A stretch of 29,512 nucleotides of DNA from Cymbomonas tetramitiformis (taxonomy: Eukaryota; Chlorophyta; Pyramimonadophyceae; Pyramimonadales; Pyramimonadaceae), in NCBI GenBank assembly GCA_001247695.2, contig LGRX02029034.1, forward strand, positions 1-29,512, given 5' to 3'. The notes under the pieces were generated by a model, which was given only the letters and a program-made list of their open reading frames with translations, had not been told where the DNA came from and searched no databases. Below, in pieces: positions 1-9,218 of the stretch. Every line of letters starts with the position of its first letter. Position 1 is the stretch's first letter. Both the position numbers and the translations under genes were made by a program.

Positions 1-361
1 GGGGGCTGAATAAACAATTAATTATTAATTTCATATATAATATTATTATATTGGCAATTTCTATTTTCAAGTTTCTGGCGCGGACTACTTAACAACAACT
101 TATTTTTCGAACTGCACAATTCTTAACAAACAAATATAGAACTCCAAGAAGGTTGCAACTACGAGATGACAATATAATTTGCTTGATAGCAGGTAAATAC
201 TTGACAAATTATTGTTTTGTCGATAACATGTCATCGATGACACTACGCCCTCTCCCTCTTTCTCAGCTCTGACTGAATCTTTACATGTTACCTTTTTCGT
301 CATCGATGACATTCGAGTGCGTGTGAAATATTACAGCTATTTGAACTATTCCTTTTGCACA
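1..361. promoter_or_regulatory. Region upstream of transposase copy 1 (half of the shared central promoter)
   Basis: No gene is seen here. The sequence is the reverse complement of 13265-13625, the spacer between transposase and methyltransferase in the complete copy. It contains an AT-rich block (about 15-60), the start of the G-rich tract at position 1, and two exact GTCATCGATGAC palindromes (230-241 and 299-310), the second ending 51 bp before the transposase ATG. It likely contains the transposase promoter, inferred only from position. Confidence 0.5.
230..310. repeat. Palindrome pair GTCATCGATGAC upstream of transposase copy 1
   Basis: Exact 12-bp palindromes lie at 230-241 and 299-310, 69 bp start to start, between the transposase start and the central promoter. 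The same pair occurs at 13316 and 13385 in the other copy. Confidence 0.95.
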
Positions 362-3300
362 ATGGGCAACTTTGTGGATTTCTTCTTCGAAACCCCTCAA
401 GGTGTTCTTCTTTGTCGGCCTATTCCATGGCGTGTACGTGGGAAGCGATGCCAAGTTTTGCACAAGGACATTTGTGACGCCTTTGGACTTAACCCCGACG
501 ATGGATTGGCTGTTGCAAAACTGGCTAGTAGGAAATATGTCTGTGACAAGGAGGTGTACCGCGTGGACCCGGAATGGGGCTACTCAGTTATAGGTTGTTT
601 GATTGATACCGAAGACGAGCCCGAAGATGCTTCACCGAAAACTCCAGCCGCAACCTCCGCGGCTTCAGAGTCTGAGGACGAACCTGAGATCACTGGCGAA
701 GCTGCTTCCACTTTTGACAACGAATGCGACTCGGAACCTGCAGATACCTTTGAACCAGAGCTTGATACTCCTGTTGCGAATTTGTCGAAGCAGGACTTTG
801 AGTTTGCAAACGCGTTCCCCAAAGATACCATCTTCACCACCCAAGTGCCTTCTAACGTCGACGGGAATATGACCTTCGGTTTCCACGTCAAACAACCGCC
901 ACCCAAGGACAGCCGTGGGGTTTCTTTGGCTAAACTCCCATTCTTTCAAACACCGCGTACTTGGTCACATGCGAATAACGGGTCGGACAAGGCAATAACT
1001 GATAACTGGAAGCAGTTGGGTGCCAAGGTCAACATAAAAAGGGTGAAATGCCTCGGAGAGGCAGTATGCAAGAATAAGACTTGTCCGTTCCTTCAAATTC
1101 ATGGCAAAAGCTTCATTGAAAAGGTATGAAACTGTTTTTGTACTTTGTATAATTATAGTACTTTCAAATATCGTCATCGATGACAGTTGTTTCGCTGTTT
1201 ATTTTTCGAGAGTAACTGTTTTATAATGTTTTAACTGTTTTGGCATCGATGACGAAGATTAATAAGTGCTTGCAAAACATTTTCATTGAATAAATATAGC
1301 CTGTAATTCAATAGGTGGCGCAACAAGGTAAACAAGTACAAGTGGCACCGACATGTCCAAAGTGCAAACAAACTACTTCCATGGAACCTTGTGCCGCTAC
1401 CGCCACGCTTTACCGTGGTGAACTTAAGCCCGGATCAGGCTATTTGGTGATGTTTAAACACATCGGGAAACACTCTTGCACAAACCTTGTCAAAAAAACC
1501 AAGCCAGCAGAGCTTGGGGAAACCGAAACTCAGGCAGTCTTGAAGGCAATCCCCGAGATGGGCGCAGCTCGATTGGAAAACCTGAAGATGGCTGCAACCG
1601 CCAATGTGATGAACAAACTGCTGAGTGGACACGAGTCAACCACCCTACAAGACGTATTGAACGTGTCAGAGGCGGTGCATGATGTTCGGGCTTTGGAGTA
1701 CGTTATTCGAGGAAGCAAGAGCTCGACGTATGTCCCCTCAAAGGACCCCGATGTCGAGATACGACAGTTGCGTCAGCGCTTGCAAGAACTTGGACTCCGC
1801 GCGTTGTTGTTCGAAAGGTACGCATTCAAAACATATCAATATTGATGTTGTACCATGTTTGTTATTTGAAACTAACAAATGTAATTATCACAGGCCGCCT
1901 TTGCAGTACTTCATCTGTCCCTTGGACATTCCGTGGTCGCCGGCCAAGGTGATGCTATTAATGGACAGAGTCCTTGGGAAGCCACCTTTCAAAGGTCAGC
2001 TGGCTTATTCTGATGGCATGCACAAAACTATGAGGGACAAGGTGGTGGAGAAGATATGTTGCGTGATTCCAACACTCGGCTTGATAAAACTAGTAGTCAA
2101 CCCCTTACCCGCCGGGGAACGCGGCATGGACGAGAGGGCGATGTGGGCTGCGGTCGATTACGCCGTCGCTATCTACGCTCAGGAACACCCGGAAGAGTTT
2201 GCGGCATACCTGGATGCAAAGAACTGGCCAGAGTCCAAAGGTCAAATACATTTTCGGCCAGGGGGTTTTGTTCGTGACGCAGCAGGTAATTATGATAAAG
2301 TACTCGGTGCATTTTTGTGTTGTCATTTTATTGTCATCGATGACGATATCAAAACTATTTTCTATTTTACAGCAACACTTAATTAAAACTAGGCTGCACA
2401 TCGTCATCGATGACAAAGAAAAGTTTAAGTTTCAGATATTAATGTCAGTCTAGTGCACTTGCAGGAGGCGCCTGGAATGGTTTACGCATGAACTACAACT
2501 TTTTGATTGAGGACATTGAAAGCCGCAAAGGTTTTCGTGTGCGTGACGCACAGGGAGACTCCTTGGAGATCGACTGCGACCTTCACGTTTCAAAAGACGT
2601 CAGTCTTCACTGCAAAAAGATTGACAACGAGTTCGACGCAAAAACCTTCGACAAGCTCTGGCACGATTGGTGGAAGGAGTTGGCACCGGGACAGCTTTTA
2701 GATGCTCGAGCTCGTTTGATGGACTTCATTGAAGATCAGCCCCGTAAGGACGTGCAGAGCAGTCTGAATGGATTGTTCAAGTTTTACTCCCGTGAGGGAG
2801 AAAGACTCCTGCATATCTTTCGTGACCCAACCGCAAACCTTGCAGAAGCTCTGGGAAACCAGGATAATAGGAACCTCGGAAAACATCTCACTGTGTCTGA
2901 GTCCGTGCGCATGGAGCTTTGCAGCTTTGTCGACCAGAGCAGCCACCTGAAACACATGGGGGAATGCGGGTACGTGCGACGTGAGTCCCGAGTCCAAGAA
3001 CTTTATCAAGAGCGCAGGGCAAACCTAGCAGCCGAGAAAAGGGCAAGGACGACGGCTGATGACATCATGGAAGAAGTCCGTGAGATATACGTTCGCTCCC
3101 CACCAGCGGTTCAAGAGGGAAGGAACCACCGTGCAGACAAAACCCGCGTTTTCCCTCGTCAACCAGCTGCCCAGCAAACGACGAACACACCGGTATGAAC
3201 AACTTACACTAATCCTAATTAGACACGTCTTTTGTCGACATTTTAATCGGATACATGTTGACATTACATCTGCACCTTGTAAACTTTTAATACTTCAACT

Positions 3301-4408
3301 TATTGTCATCGATGACAATATTTCGTTGTTTTAAAGATAAAAATGTCAAACTATTTTCTTCAGCATCATCGTCATCGATGACGAAAGCTTGACTTGTTAC
3401 CTGCAGGAACCCACGCCGAAGATTGTGAAGTGTAAAAGTACAACTAAGAAAGGGACGGAAGTCTTTACCTTCAAGGTCGATCCTGATCCGAGTGACGACT
3501 CGCTGGATTGTTATTGGAAAACCGCCACAAAAGTTGATTCCGATCTCTTATTCGACTTTCTTTCGGCTGTTCAAACTCACTCGCCTGACAAAGACGGGTT
3601 GCGTAACTCCGTTCTGACCCTGAAGACGGTGAGATACATCTCGAAAGGCAACAAGAAGCTTGTCGGCACACTCACCAAGCTATTCATGGAGCCCGCCAAG
3701 CTCTCGGTTCTGAGAGTCCCCGCGCCCACTCAATTATTCGGGGTGAACGACGAAAACTTCGGAGTTCACGAACGGACCTTCAAGGTTGGGGGCTATAGGA
3801 TGGCCGAGAGTGTTGTGACTTTTAGTCACTCAAGGAAGAAGCAAGTTTCTTGTAGCTGTACGTATTTCCAAAACGTTATCACTACTCGTACACGGGAAAA
3901 TAGTGTTCACTGGTGTTATCACATCTGCTACGTTTTAATGAAGGCAGGCTTTCTCCCCGGACATGCGTACTACTACCAAAGCGGTTTTACGGACAACGAG
4001 GTGGAACTGATTCTGACTGCTTTAGAGGTTGTGAAGGTGGCAAAGCGCAAGGAAAAGCTCGAACAAGGAGAGTACGCACTCCAGAACGGGAGTTCCCAGA
4101 ACGCGACATGTGCGGCTTCCTACTCAAGGAGTGGCTGTGTGACAGCGAAAGACACAAACTCCCTTCAGCCAATACTTCCTCCTCATCGTCCCCGTGTTGT
4201 TGTCATGGGCAAAAAGAAACTTAACTACACTTCCACATGGGTAACGCAAAAGATACAGTTTTGCCCTGTGAAGAAGTGTGTATATTGCCTTTTACCTCCT
4301 TGGTTCAAGGTTAAAAGGCCACCGAGCGATCGAAATATAGTAGCACAAGAGGACGTGGACGTAACTCAAGAGATTCGCTTGAAGAGTGGAGGTTTGAGCT
4401 TTGTTTAG
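362..4408 (+). CDS. MULE-like DDE transposase, copy 1 (5 exons, 1128 aa)
   Basis: Predicted exons are 362-1123, 1315-1817, 1894-2285, 2465-3192 and 3407-4408, all with GT-AG borders and consistent phases. The product would cut and join the element's ends in the nucleus. An acidic linker (about residues 90-145) precedes a WRKY/GCM1-type zinc-binding region (C230, C236, C241, CPKC 268-271, C280, H-x3-H-x-C 303-309). The core has D462 (SDGMHKT), D550 (VRDAA), the CDLH motif at 590-593 that MULE transposases carry after the second Asp, and a likely catalytic Glu at 680 or 698. A SWIM finger follows (C944-x-C946, C965-x-H967). The N-terminal finger, SWIM and 9-bp target duplication favour Mutator-like over KDZ elements. 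ATG 362 opens the conserved MGNF start; the frame is open slightly upstream without an ATG. Introns 1, 3 and 4 each carry a palindrome pair. Confidence 0.88.
1173..1253. repeat. Palindrome pair in transposase intron 1 (copy 1)
   Basis: An exact copy lies at 1173-1184 and a one-mismatch copy (GGCATCGATGAC) at 1242-1253, 69 bp apart, within intron 1124-1314. Confidence 0.93.
2333..2414. repeat. Palindrome pair in transposase intron 3 (copy 1)
   Basis: Exact GTCATCGATGAC copies lie at 2333-2344 and 2403-2414, 70 bp apart, within intron 2286-2464. The 76-nt intron 2 (1818-1893) has none. Confidence 0.95.
3305..3382. repeat. Palindrome pair in transposase intron 4 (copy 1)
   Basis: Exact copies lie at 3305-3316 and 3371-3382, 66 bp apart, within intron 3193-3406. 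Confidence 0.95.
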
Positions 4409-4855
4409 TAAAAAACCTGGACTGAAATATGTAATAATGTTGACTTCGGAGAATAATACGCGGGAGGATTTTACATAAAATATATATACTTTCTGTTCAA
4501 ACACAGCCTGAGAATATCGTCATCGATGACGACATGTTGTTGCCGCGTGGACCTGCATGGTCTGTTGTCATCGATGACGGAAGAGTTCGTAGTATAATTT
4601 TACTTATGCAAGAAAGAAATTGCTTCTTAAATAATAATTAGTGTGACAATAAATATTTCAACTACCAGGAACTTTTCCCGCAACCAGTGCTCGTCGCCAA
4701 GTCCGCGCGCAGAGACTCGACACCGCGCGCGCGCGCGGTTTGAATACTTTCAGCTCTTTTCATAAATAGAATACTGTTAGGTTTTGTTCATAAATAGAAA
4801 CGGCGAACTCGGTTTGGGTCTTTGCGAAATAACCTTGTGGCAATTACGCTAAGAA
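4409..4855. promoter_or_regulatory. Spacer between transposase and small gene: palindromes, (CG)n palindrome, TATA-like direct repeats
   Basis: This 447-bp noncoding stretch holds two exact GTCATCGATGAC copies (4519-4530, 4567-4578; 48 bp apart). It also holds a pure alternating C/G palindrome of 18 bp (4722-4739) that could form Z-DNA or a hairpin, and two direct repeats CATAAATAGAA (4761-4771 and 4789-4799) ending 57 bp before the small gene's ATG. The direct repeats contain TATA-like cores and are the best promoter candidate for the small gene. The same arrangement occurs in the other copy (8784-9218). Confidence 0.55.
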
Positions 4856-5284
4856 ATGTTTGACGAACAGCCAGAGGAGGTTGAGGTGTACCCAGAGGTA
4901 ATTAATGTGCTTTGGATGCGTGCGCGTCTACAAGCGGAAGCGGACTATGTTGAGTTTTACAGAACGAGAATACAGTTTAACACCTGGAACTGGTTACAAG
5001 TGTGGCCGCTCTACATCCACGGCCGCACAACAACCGAAAGAACAGGTGTGAGGCACTTGGTGTACTGGTACGAGGTCGGCTGGCACTACGACGAATATCC
5101 ACCATGGCAGTGGCAAGTGTGGAATAACACTCGCGGCTACGGTATTCTGACGTACGAAGCGTTAACGGAGCTGAGCAGTGACTTGCTGCGGGAGGATGAC
5201 GGAAGGTGTCCGTTTTGTTTTTGCAGCTTTAGAATATGCAGCTTAGTTAGAATGTTTGATTTGGACGCTTGTACTATTGACTAG
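4856..5284 (+). CDS. Small aromatic-rich element protein, copy 1 (142 aa, unknown function)
   Basis: I do not recognise this family. It is a single-exon ORF of 142 aa, acidic at the N-terminus and very rich in Trp and Tyr in the middle (motifs such as NTWNWLQVWPLY and PPWQWQ). Near the C-terminus is CPFC followed by further cysteines, which may bind zinc. There is no signal peptide or membrane segment. It lies 447 bp downstream of the transposase, between it and the terminal repeats, and is kept open at the same length in both copies. About 15 of 142 residues differ between copies, clearly more than in transposase exon 4 (about 10 of 236). An accessory DNA- or transposase-binding protein is possible but is inference from position only. 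Confidence 0.72.
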   Translation: MFDEQPEEVEVYPEVINVLWMRARLQAEADYVEFYRTRIQFNTWNWLQVWPLYIHGRTTTERTGVRHLVYWYEVGWHYDEYPPWQWQVWNNTRGYGILTYEALTELSSDLLREDDGRCPFCFCSFRICSLVRMFDLDACTID

Positions 5285-5446
5285 ATTAGAACGCGTCTGG
5301 AAATAAGTTAAGCAGCAAGAGCTGCGTAAACCGGTGTAAATAACAACACCTTTATATTATTTTGTGACAGTCGCAATATTTATTCCTGGTGTTTATCTGC
5401 GGTATTTGTTTGTTGACAGACCTATTTTACAAATAGTGAGAAAAAC

Positions 5447-5588
5447 GTCACCGATGACAAGCTTGTTGTTGTAACTTGATGTTTTCATCCAACCTAAAAA
5501 TATCGTCATCGATGACAAATATTTTATACTTTATAAATAAAGTATAAAACATTTTTTTTCAGCACCTAAAAATATCGTCATCGATGAC
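5447..5588. repeat. Palindrome cluster downstream of small gene (copy 1)
   Basis: A one-mismatch copy (GTCACCGATGAC, 5447-5458) is followed by exact copies at 5505-5516 and 5577-5588, with spacings of 58 and 72 bp. The exact copies share a longer AT-rich flank (AATATC before, ACAAT or ACAAA after). Confidence 0.93.
5522..5549. other. AT hairpin, 12-bp stem and 4-nt loop
   Basis: TTTTATACTTTA (5522-5533) is exactly complementary to 5538-5549, with loop TAAA. It lies between two palindromes downstream of the small gene. It could help end or process transcripts; this is not shown by the sequence. Confidence 0.6.
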
Positions 5589-5661
5589 AATAATATTATG
5601 TTTCAAAGATAATTAACACGGACTTCTTATTATCTGAATATCAGTTTTTTATTAGCTGTCA

Positions 5662-6342
5662 ATGGTGACAAGGGTTGTCTTTGTGATTTTTTCTGTGAGT
5701 CATAGTTATTCTGGAATCACTTGGTATTTTTCACCTGATTTGTATTTTGACTTTTTCGGGGAGGTATCGGTGCATTTTTTCACAAAAGGGGACATAAGTG
5801 CTTTTTCAGTATTTCCGGGGCCCGTTGTGGAATTTCACTTGTCGGGGAGGGGGGTGCGGTGATATTCCGAAAGAAGAACACGTCCTTATTTTTTTCACTT
5901 GTTGTTTTCACCTGAATTGCATTTCGACTTTTTCGGGGAGGTGACGGTGTATTTTTAAAGAAAAGGAGACCAAAGTGTATTTTCAGTATTTACGGGGCCC
6001 GTTGTGTACTTTCACTTGTCGGGGAGGGGGGTGCGGTGATATTCCGAAAGAAGGACGGGTCATTGTATTTTCACTTGTCGTATTTCACCTGAATTGTATT
6101 TTGACATTTTCGGGGAGGTGTCGGTGCATTTTTTCACAAAAGGAGACTAAAGTGTATTTTCAAAATTTCCGGGGCCCGTTGTGGAATTTCACTTGTTGGG
6201 GAGGGGGGTGCGGTGATATTCCGGAAGAGGGACGCGTCATTGTATTTTCACTTGAAAATACTTCGAGGACCGTTTCGTATTTTCACTTGGTGATTTACCC
6301 ATTTACCCATTTACCCATTTATCCATTTATCCTTTCTATGAG
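5662..6342. repeat. Terminal inverted-repeat region of element copy 1 (about 178-bp tandem units)
   Basis: There are three to four diverged tandem units; the recurrent ACGCGTC-like landmark falls near 5877, 6056 and 6232, about 176-178 bp apart. Each unit contains CACTTGTCGGGGAGG, GTGCGGTGATATTCCG and GGGGCCCGTTGTG blocks. The outer end switches to short ACCCATTT repeats (6304-6330). It is the reverse complement of 7170-7863. Reading frames across it are repeat artefacts. Confidence 0.88.
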
Positions 6343-7169
6343 CTATGGCATACTGGAAAGTTCCGGCAAAACGCGTCTGGCTGCGCTCGAAACTCAAATG
6401 GAGCGCGACGCTGTGCACGGCCAGTTGGCGATGCGAGGCGTGGACGCGAAAGGGATGTGGTTCGGCGGTACGACGGACATAGATTACCTGTACGAGAGCG
6501 ACCGACCGAAAAGCGCGGGCCATTTTGCGAACGCGACGTGGTACGACGCGTTGTCCGGCGGTCGCAGCAGCTGGCACTGGATCGATTCCGGGTCAGAATG
6601 GGACGACCGCGTGTACATACAGTCCCGCGACGGTGACAACACCTATAATGGGCTGTGCACCATCGGTGACGACGCGCGCGGCATTCACGCCATCGTCGAC
6701 TCGAGCTCAAACGCCATGATGGCGCAGAATTGCGACAATGACCTAAGCACGTATGGCGCCATATGCGAGCTACAAGTGGAACGCAGGTAACGCACGCCGC
6801 GCGCAAAAAAACTCGTCGATTTTCTTTTTGGTTTGCTAAAACTTTCATTTTCCCCCCTCGAACTTGTATCCTAAATTTGTGCGCGCGCAGAACACCTCCT
6901 CCGTACCCGCCACCGCTGTCGCCGCCATCGCCGATGCCTCCGCCGCTGCAATCGTTCACGGTGTCGCCGAACAGCACCGTCGTCGTGCAGGCAAATCGCA
7001 CCGGCAAAGTTACCTGCCTGCGTCCTGCGGACATGCCGGTGCCGCCGGACTTCGTTTCCGAAATCCAAGTGGTGCACGCCAGCGCTCCAAACGCGTCCGC
7101 GTTCCGAAACCGCGTCGCGCGCGTGTTTCCGGACGTCGAAACGGGAAAGTTCACCAACTTCACTTCGCA
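6343..7169 (+). pseudogene. C-type-lectin-like gene, middle fragment between two transposon copies
   Basis: The coding frame opens right at the end of element copy 1 and runs to 6786. A 104-nt GT-AG intron (6787-6890) follows, then 6891-7169, where element copy 2 interrupts it. The first part is the C-terminal two thirds of a C-type lectin-like domain, with a WHWIDSG-type segment and the closing YGAICEL. Next come a proline-rich linker (PPPYPPPLSPP) and the start of a beta-sandwich-like region with N-glycosylation sequons (NST, NRT, NAS, NFT). The gene's beginning lies left of copy 1, outside the window. The composition is GC-rich, unlike the elements. It is probably a secreted or surface glycoprotein, now inactive because of the insertions. 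Confidence 0.8.
7161..7169. repeat. Target-site duplication, left copy (CACTTCGCA)
   Basis: This 9-bp sequence directly abuts the outermost base of the left terminal repeat and is repeated exactly at 19859-19867. Nine bp is typical of Mutator-like elements. Confidence 0.93.
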
Positions 7170-7863
7170 CATTGCGCAAATAATGGGTGAATGGGTGAAT
7201 GGGCGAATGGATAAATGGGTAATTGACCAAGTGAAAATACAAAACGGTCCTCGAATTATTTTCAAGTGAAAATTCAACAACGCGTCCCTCTTCCGGAATA
7301 TCGCCGCACCCCCCCTCCCTGACAAGTGAAATTCCACAACGGGCCCCGAAAATACTGAAAATACACTTTGGTCTACTTTTCGTAAAAAATGCAACGTCAC
7401 CTCCCCGATAAAGTGAAAATGCAAATCAGTTGAAAAACAACAACTGAAAATACAATGACGCGTCCTTCTTCCGGAATATCACCGCACCCCCCGCCCCAAC
7501 AAGTGAAATTACACAACGGGCCCCGGAAATACTGAAAATACACTTTGGTCTCCTTTTGTGAAAAAATGCACCGACACCTCCCCGAAAAAGTCAAAATGCA
7601 AATCAGGTGAAAAACAACAAGTGAAAATACAATGACGCGTCCTTCGTCCGGAATATCACCGCACCCCCCTCCCCGCCAAGTGAAATTACACAACGGGCCC
7701 CGGAAATACCGGAAATACAATTTGGTCTCCTTTTGTGAAAAAATGCACCGACACCTCCCCGAAAAAGTCAAAATGCAAATCAGGTGAAAAATACCAAGTG
7801 AAAATAAAAGGAAGTTTCTTTTTCCAGAATAATTATGTCTCACAGAAAATATAACAATGACAA
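7170..7863. repeat. Left terminal inverted repeat of the complete element
   Basis: The outer 7170-7224 are short units of the ATGGGTGA type. Then come tandem units of about 178 bp with the ACGCGTC landmark near 7281, 7457 and 7635. The outer ~370 bp are an almost exact reverse complement of the right end (about 19480-19858), with about seven mismatches in the last 58 bp. Further in, the units match less closely. This side is next to the transposase half. Confidence 0.92.
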
Positions 7864-8354
7864 CCCTTGTCACCATTGACAGCTAATGAGAAAGTGATAT
7901 TCAAGTGATAATGAGTAGTCCGTGCTGAATATTTTTAAAACATAAAAATATTGTCATCGATGACGATATTTCTAGGTGCTAAACAAAAAAATATTTTATA
8001 CTTTATTTATACAGTAGAAAAAGTTTGTCATCGATGACGATATTTTTAGGTTGCATGAAAACATCATGACAGCTAATGAGAAACTGATATTGAACTGATA
8101 ATAAGAAGTCCGTGCTGAATATTTTTGAAACATAAAATTATTGTCATCGATGACGATATTTTTAGGTTGCATGAAAACATCAAGTTGCAACAACAAGATT
8201 GTCATCGGTGACGTAAAATAGGTCTGTCAACAAACAAATACCGCAGATAAACACCAGGAATACATATTGCGACTGTCACAAAATAATATAAAGGTGTTGC
8301 TATTTAGGGTTACGAAGCTCTTGCTGCTTAACTTATTTCCAGATGCGTTCTATT
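7864..8354. repeat. Subterminal region with a copy-specific tandem duplication
   Basis: A block starting GACAGCTAATGAGAAA occurs at 7878 to about 7972 and again at 8068 to about 8162, 190 bp apart, each carrying one exact palindrome. The equivalent region of copy 1 has a single version. Palindromes lie at 7953, 8027, 8143 (exact) and 8201 (GTCATCGGTGAC), so the duplication added one site. No gene is seen. Confidence 0.85.
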
Positions 8355-8783
8355 CTAGTCAATGGTACAAGCGTCCAAATCAAACATTCTGACTAAGCGG
8401 CATATCCTGAAGCTGCGCCAACAAAACGGACACCTTCCGTCATCCTCCCGCAGCAAGTCACTGCGCAGCTCCATTAACGCTTCGTACGTCAAAATACCGT
8501 AGCCGCGCGTGTCATTCCACAGTTGCCACTGCCACGGTGGATATTCGTCGTCGTACCAGCCGTTCTCGTACCAGTATACCAGGTGCCTCACACCTGTTCT
8601 TTCGGTTGTTGTGCGGCCGTGGATGTACAGCGGCCACACTTGTAACCAGTTCCAGGTGTTAAACTGTATTCTGGTTCGGTAAAACTCAATATAGTCCGCT
8701 TCCGCTTGTAAACGCGCACGTCTCCAGAGCACATTAATTACCTCCGGGTACACCTGAACTACCTCTGGCTGTTCGTCAGACAT
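8355..8783 (-). CDS. Small aromatic-rich element protein, copy 2 (142 aa, unknown function)
   Basis: This is the counterpart of the gene at 4856-5284: same length, start context and position between transposase and terminal repeat. By eye about 15 substitutions and no indels separate the two. CPFC and the later RIC cysteine are kept, but another cysteine of copy 1 (in CFCS) is Arg here (CWRS), so any metal site would use the conserved ones. Substitutions cluster in the first 35 residues, in the WYE-GW segment and at the Cys-rich tail. Function unknown; conservation in two diverged copies suggests it matters to the element. Confidence 0.72.
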   Translation of the reverse strand: MSDEQPEVVQVYPEVINVLWRRARLQAEADYIEFYRTRIQFNTWNWLQVWPLYIHGRTTTERTGVRHLVYWYENGWYDDEYPPWQWQLWNDTRGYGILTYEALMELRSDLLREDDGRCPFCWRSFRICRLVRMFDLDACTID

Positions 8784-9218
8784 TTCTCAGCGTAATTGCA
8801 ACAAACGTTATTTCGCAAAGACCCAAACCGAGTTCGCGTTTTCTATTTATGAGCAAAAGCTAACAGTATTCTATTTATGAACAAAAGCTGACAGTATTCA
8901 AACCGCGCGCGCGCGGTGTCGAGTCTCGCCGACGAGCACTGGCGGCGGGAAAAGTTCCAGGTTGCTGAAATTTATTTTGTCACACTAACTATTATTCAAG
9001 GAGCAAATTCTTTTCTTGCAAAAGTTAAAATTATACTAGGACATCCCCCGTCATCGATGACAACAAACCATGCAGGTCCATGTGGCAACAACATGTCGTC
9101 ATCGATTACGATATTCTCAGGCTGTATTTGAACAGAAAGTATATATATTTATGTAAAATCCTCCCGCGTATTATTCTCCGAAGTCAACATTATTACAGAT
9201 TTCAGTCCAGGTTTTCTT
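8784..9218. promoter_or_regulatory. Spacer between small gene and transposase (copy 2)
   Basis: This mirrors 4409-4855. It contains two TATA-like repeats (TTCTATTTATG on this strand, near 8840 and 8870), an alternating C/G palindrome of 16 bp (8902-8917; 18 bp in copy 1), an exact palindrome at 9050-9061 and a decayed one at 9098-9109 (GTCATCGATTAC), spaced 48 bp as in copy 1. It probably drives the small gene leftward. Confidence 0.5.

Larger units (their letters stand above)
5285..5661. other. Subterminal noncoding region (copy 1)
   Basis: This AT-rich stretch lies between the small gene and the terminal repeats, with no gene seen. It contains three palindromes and a strong AT hairpin, described separately. 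Close matches occur in 7864-8354 on the other strand, where part of it is duplicated. Confidence 0.6.
1..6342. mobile_element. Partial second copy of the giant MULE-like transposon, transposase half, right end at about 6342
   Basis: This stretch is a near-identical reverse complement of 7170 to about 13625. It carries in order part of the central promoter region, the transposase (+), the small aromatic-rich gene (+), and the terminal region of about 178-bp tandem units ending in ACCCATT-type short repeats. The methyltransferase half must lie left of the window. The outer end is placed at 6335-6345 by alignment with the ends of the complete copy; the last 10-15 bases have drifted, so the exact base is uncertain. 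The lectin reading frame resumes directly after it. Its target duplication cannot be checked because the other end is outside the window. Confidence 0.88.

Noticed and set aside
362..4408. KDZ/Zisupton-type transposase instead of MULE
   Set aside because: A SWIM finger alone would allow it, but the CxxH after the second Asp, the WRKY/GCM1-type N-terminal finger and the 9-bp target duplication fit Mutator-like elements better. A profile search could settle it.
5662..6300. Open frames rich in FHL-CILTFSGRC and GGGCGDIPEEGR segments
   Set aside because: They arise from the tandem terminal repeat units, occur in all three terminal regions in differing frames, and have no start or domain logic; they are repeat artefacts.
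7397..7876. Minus-strand frame across the left terminal repeat
   Set aside because: Same repeat artefact as in the other termini.
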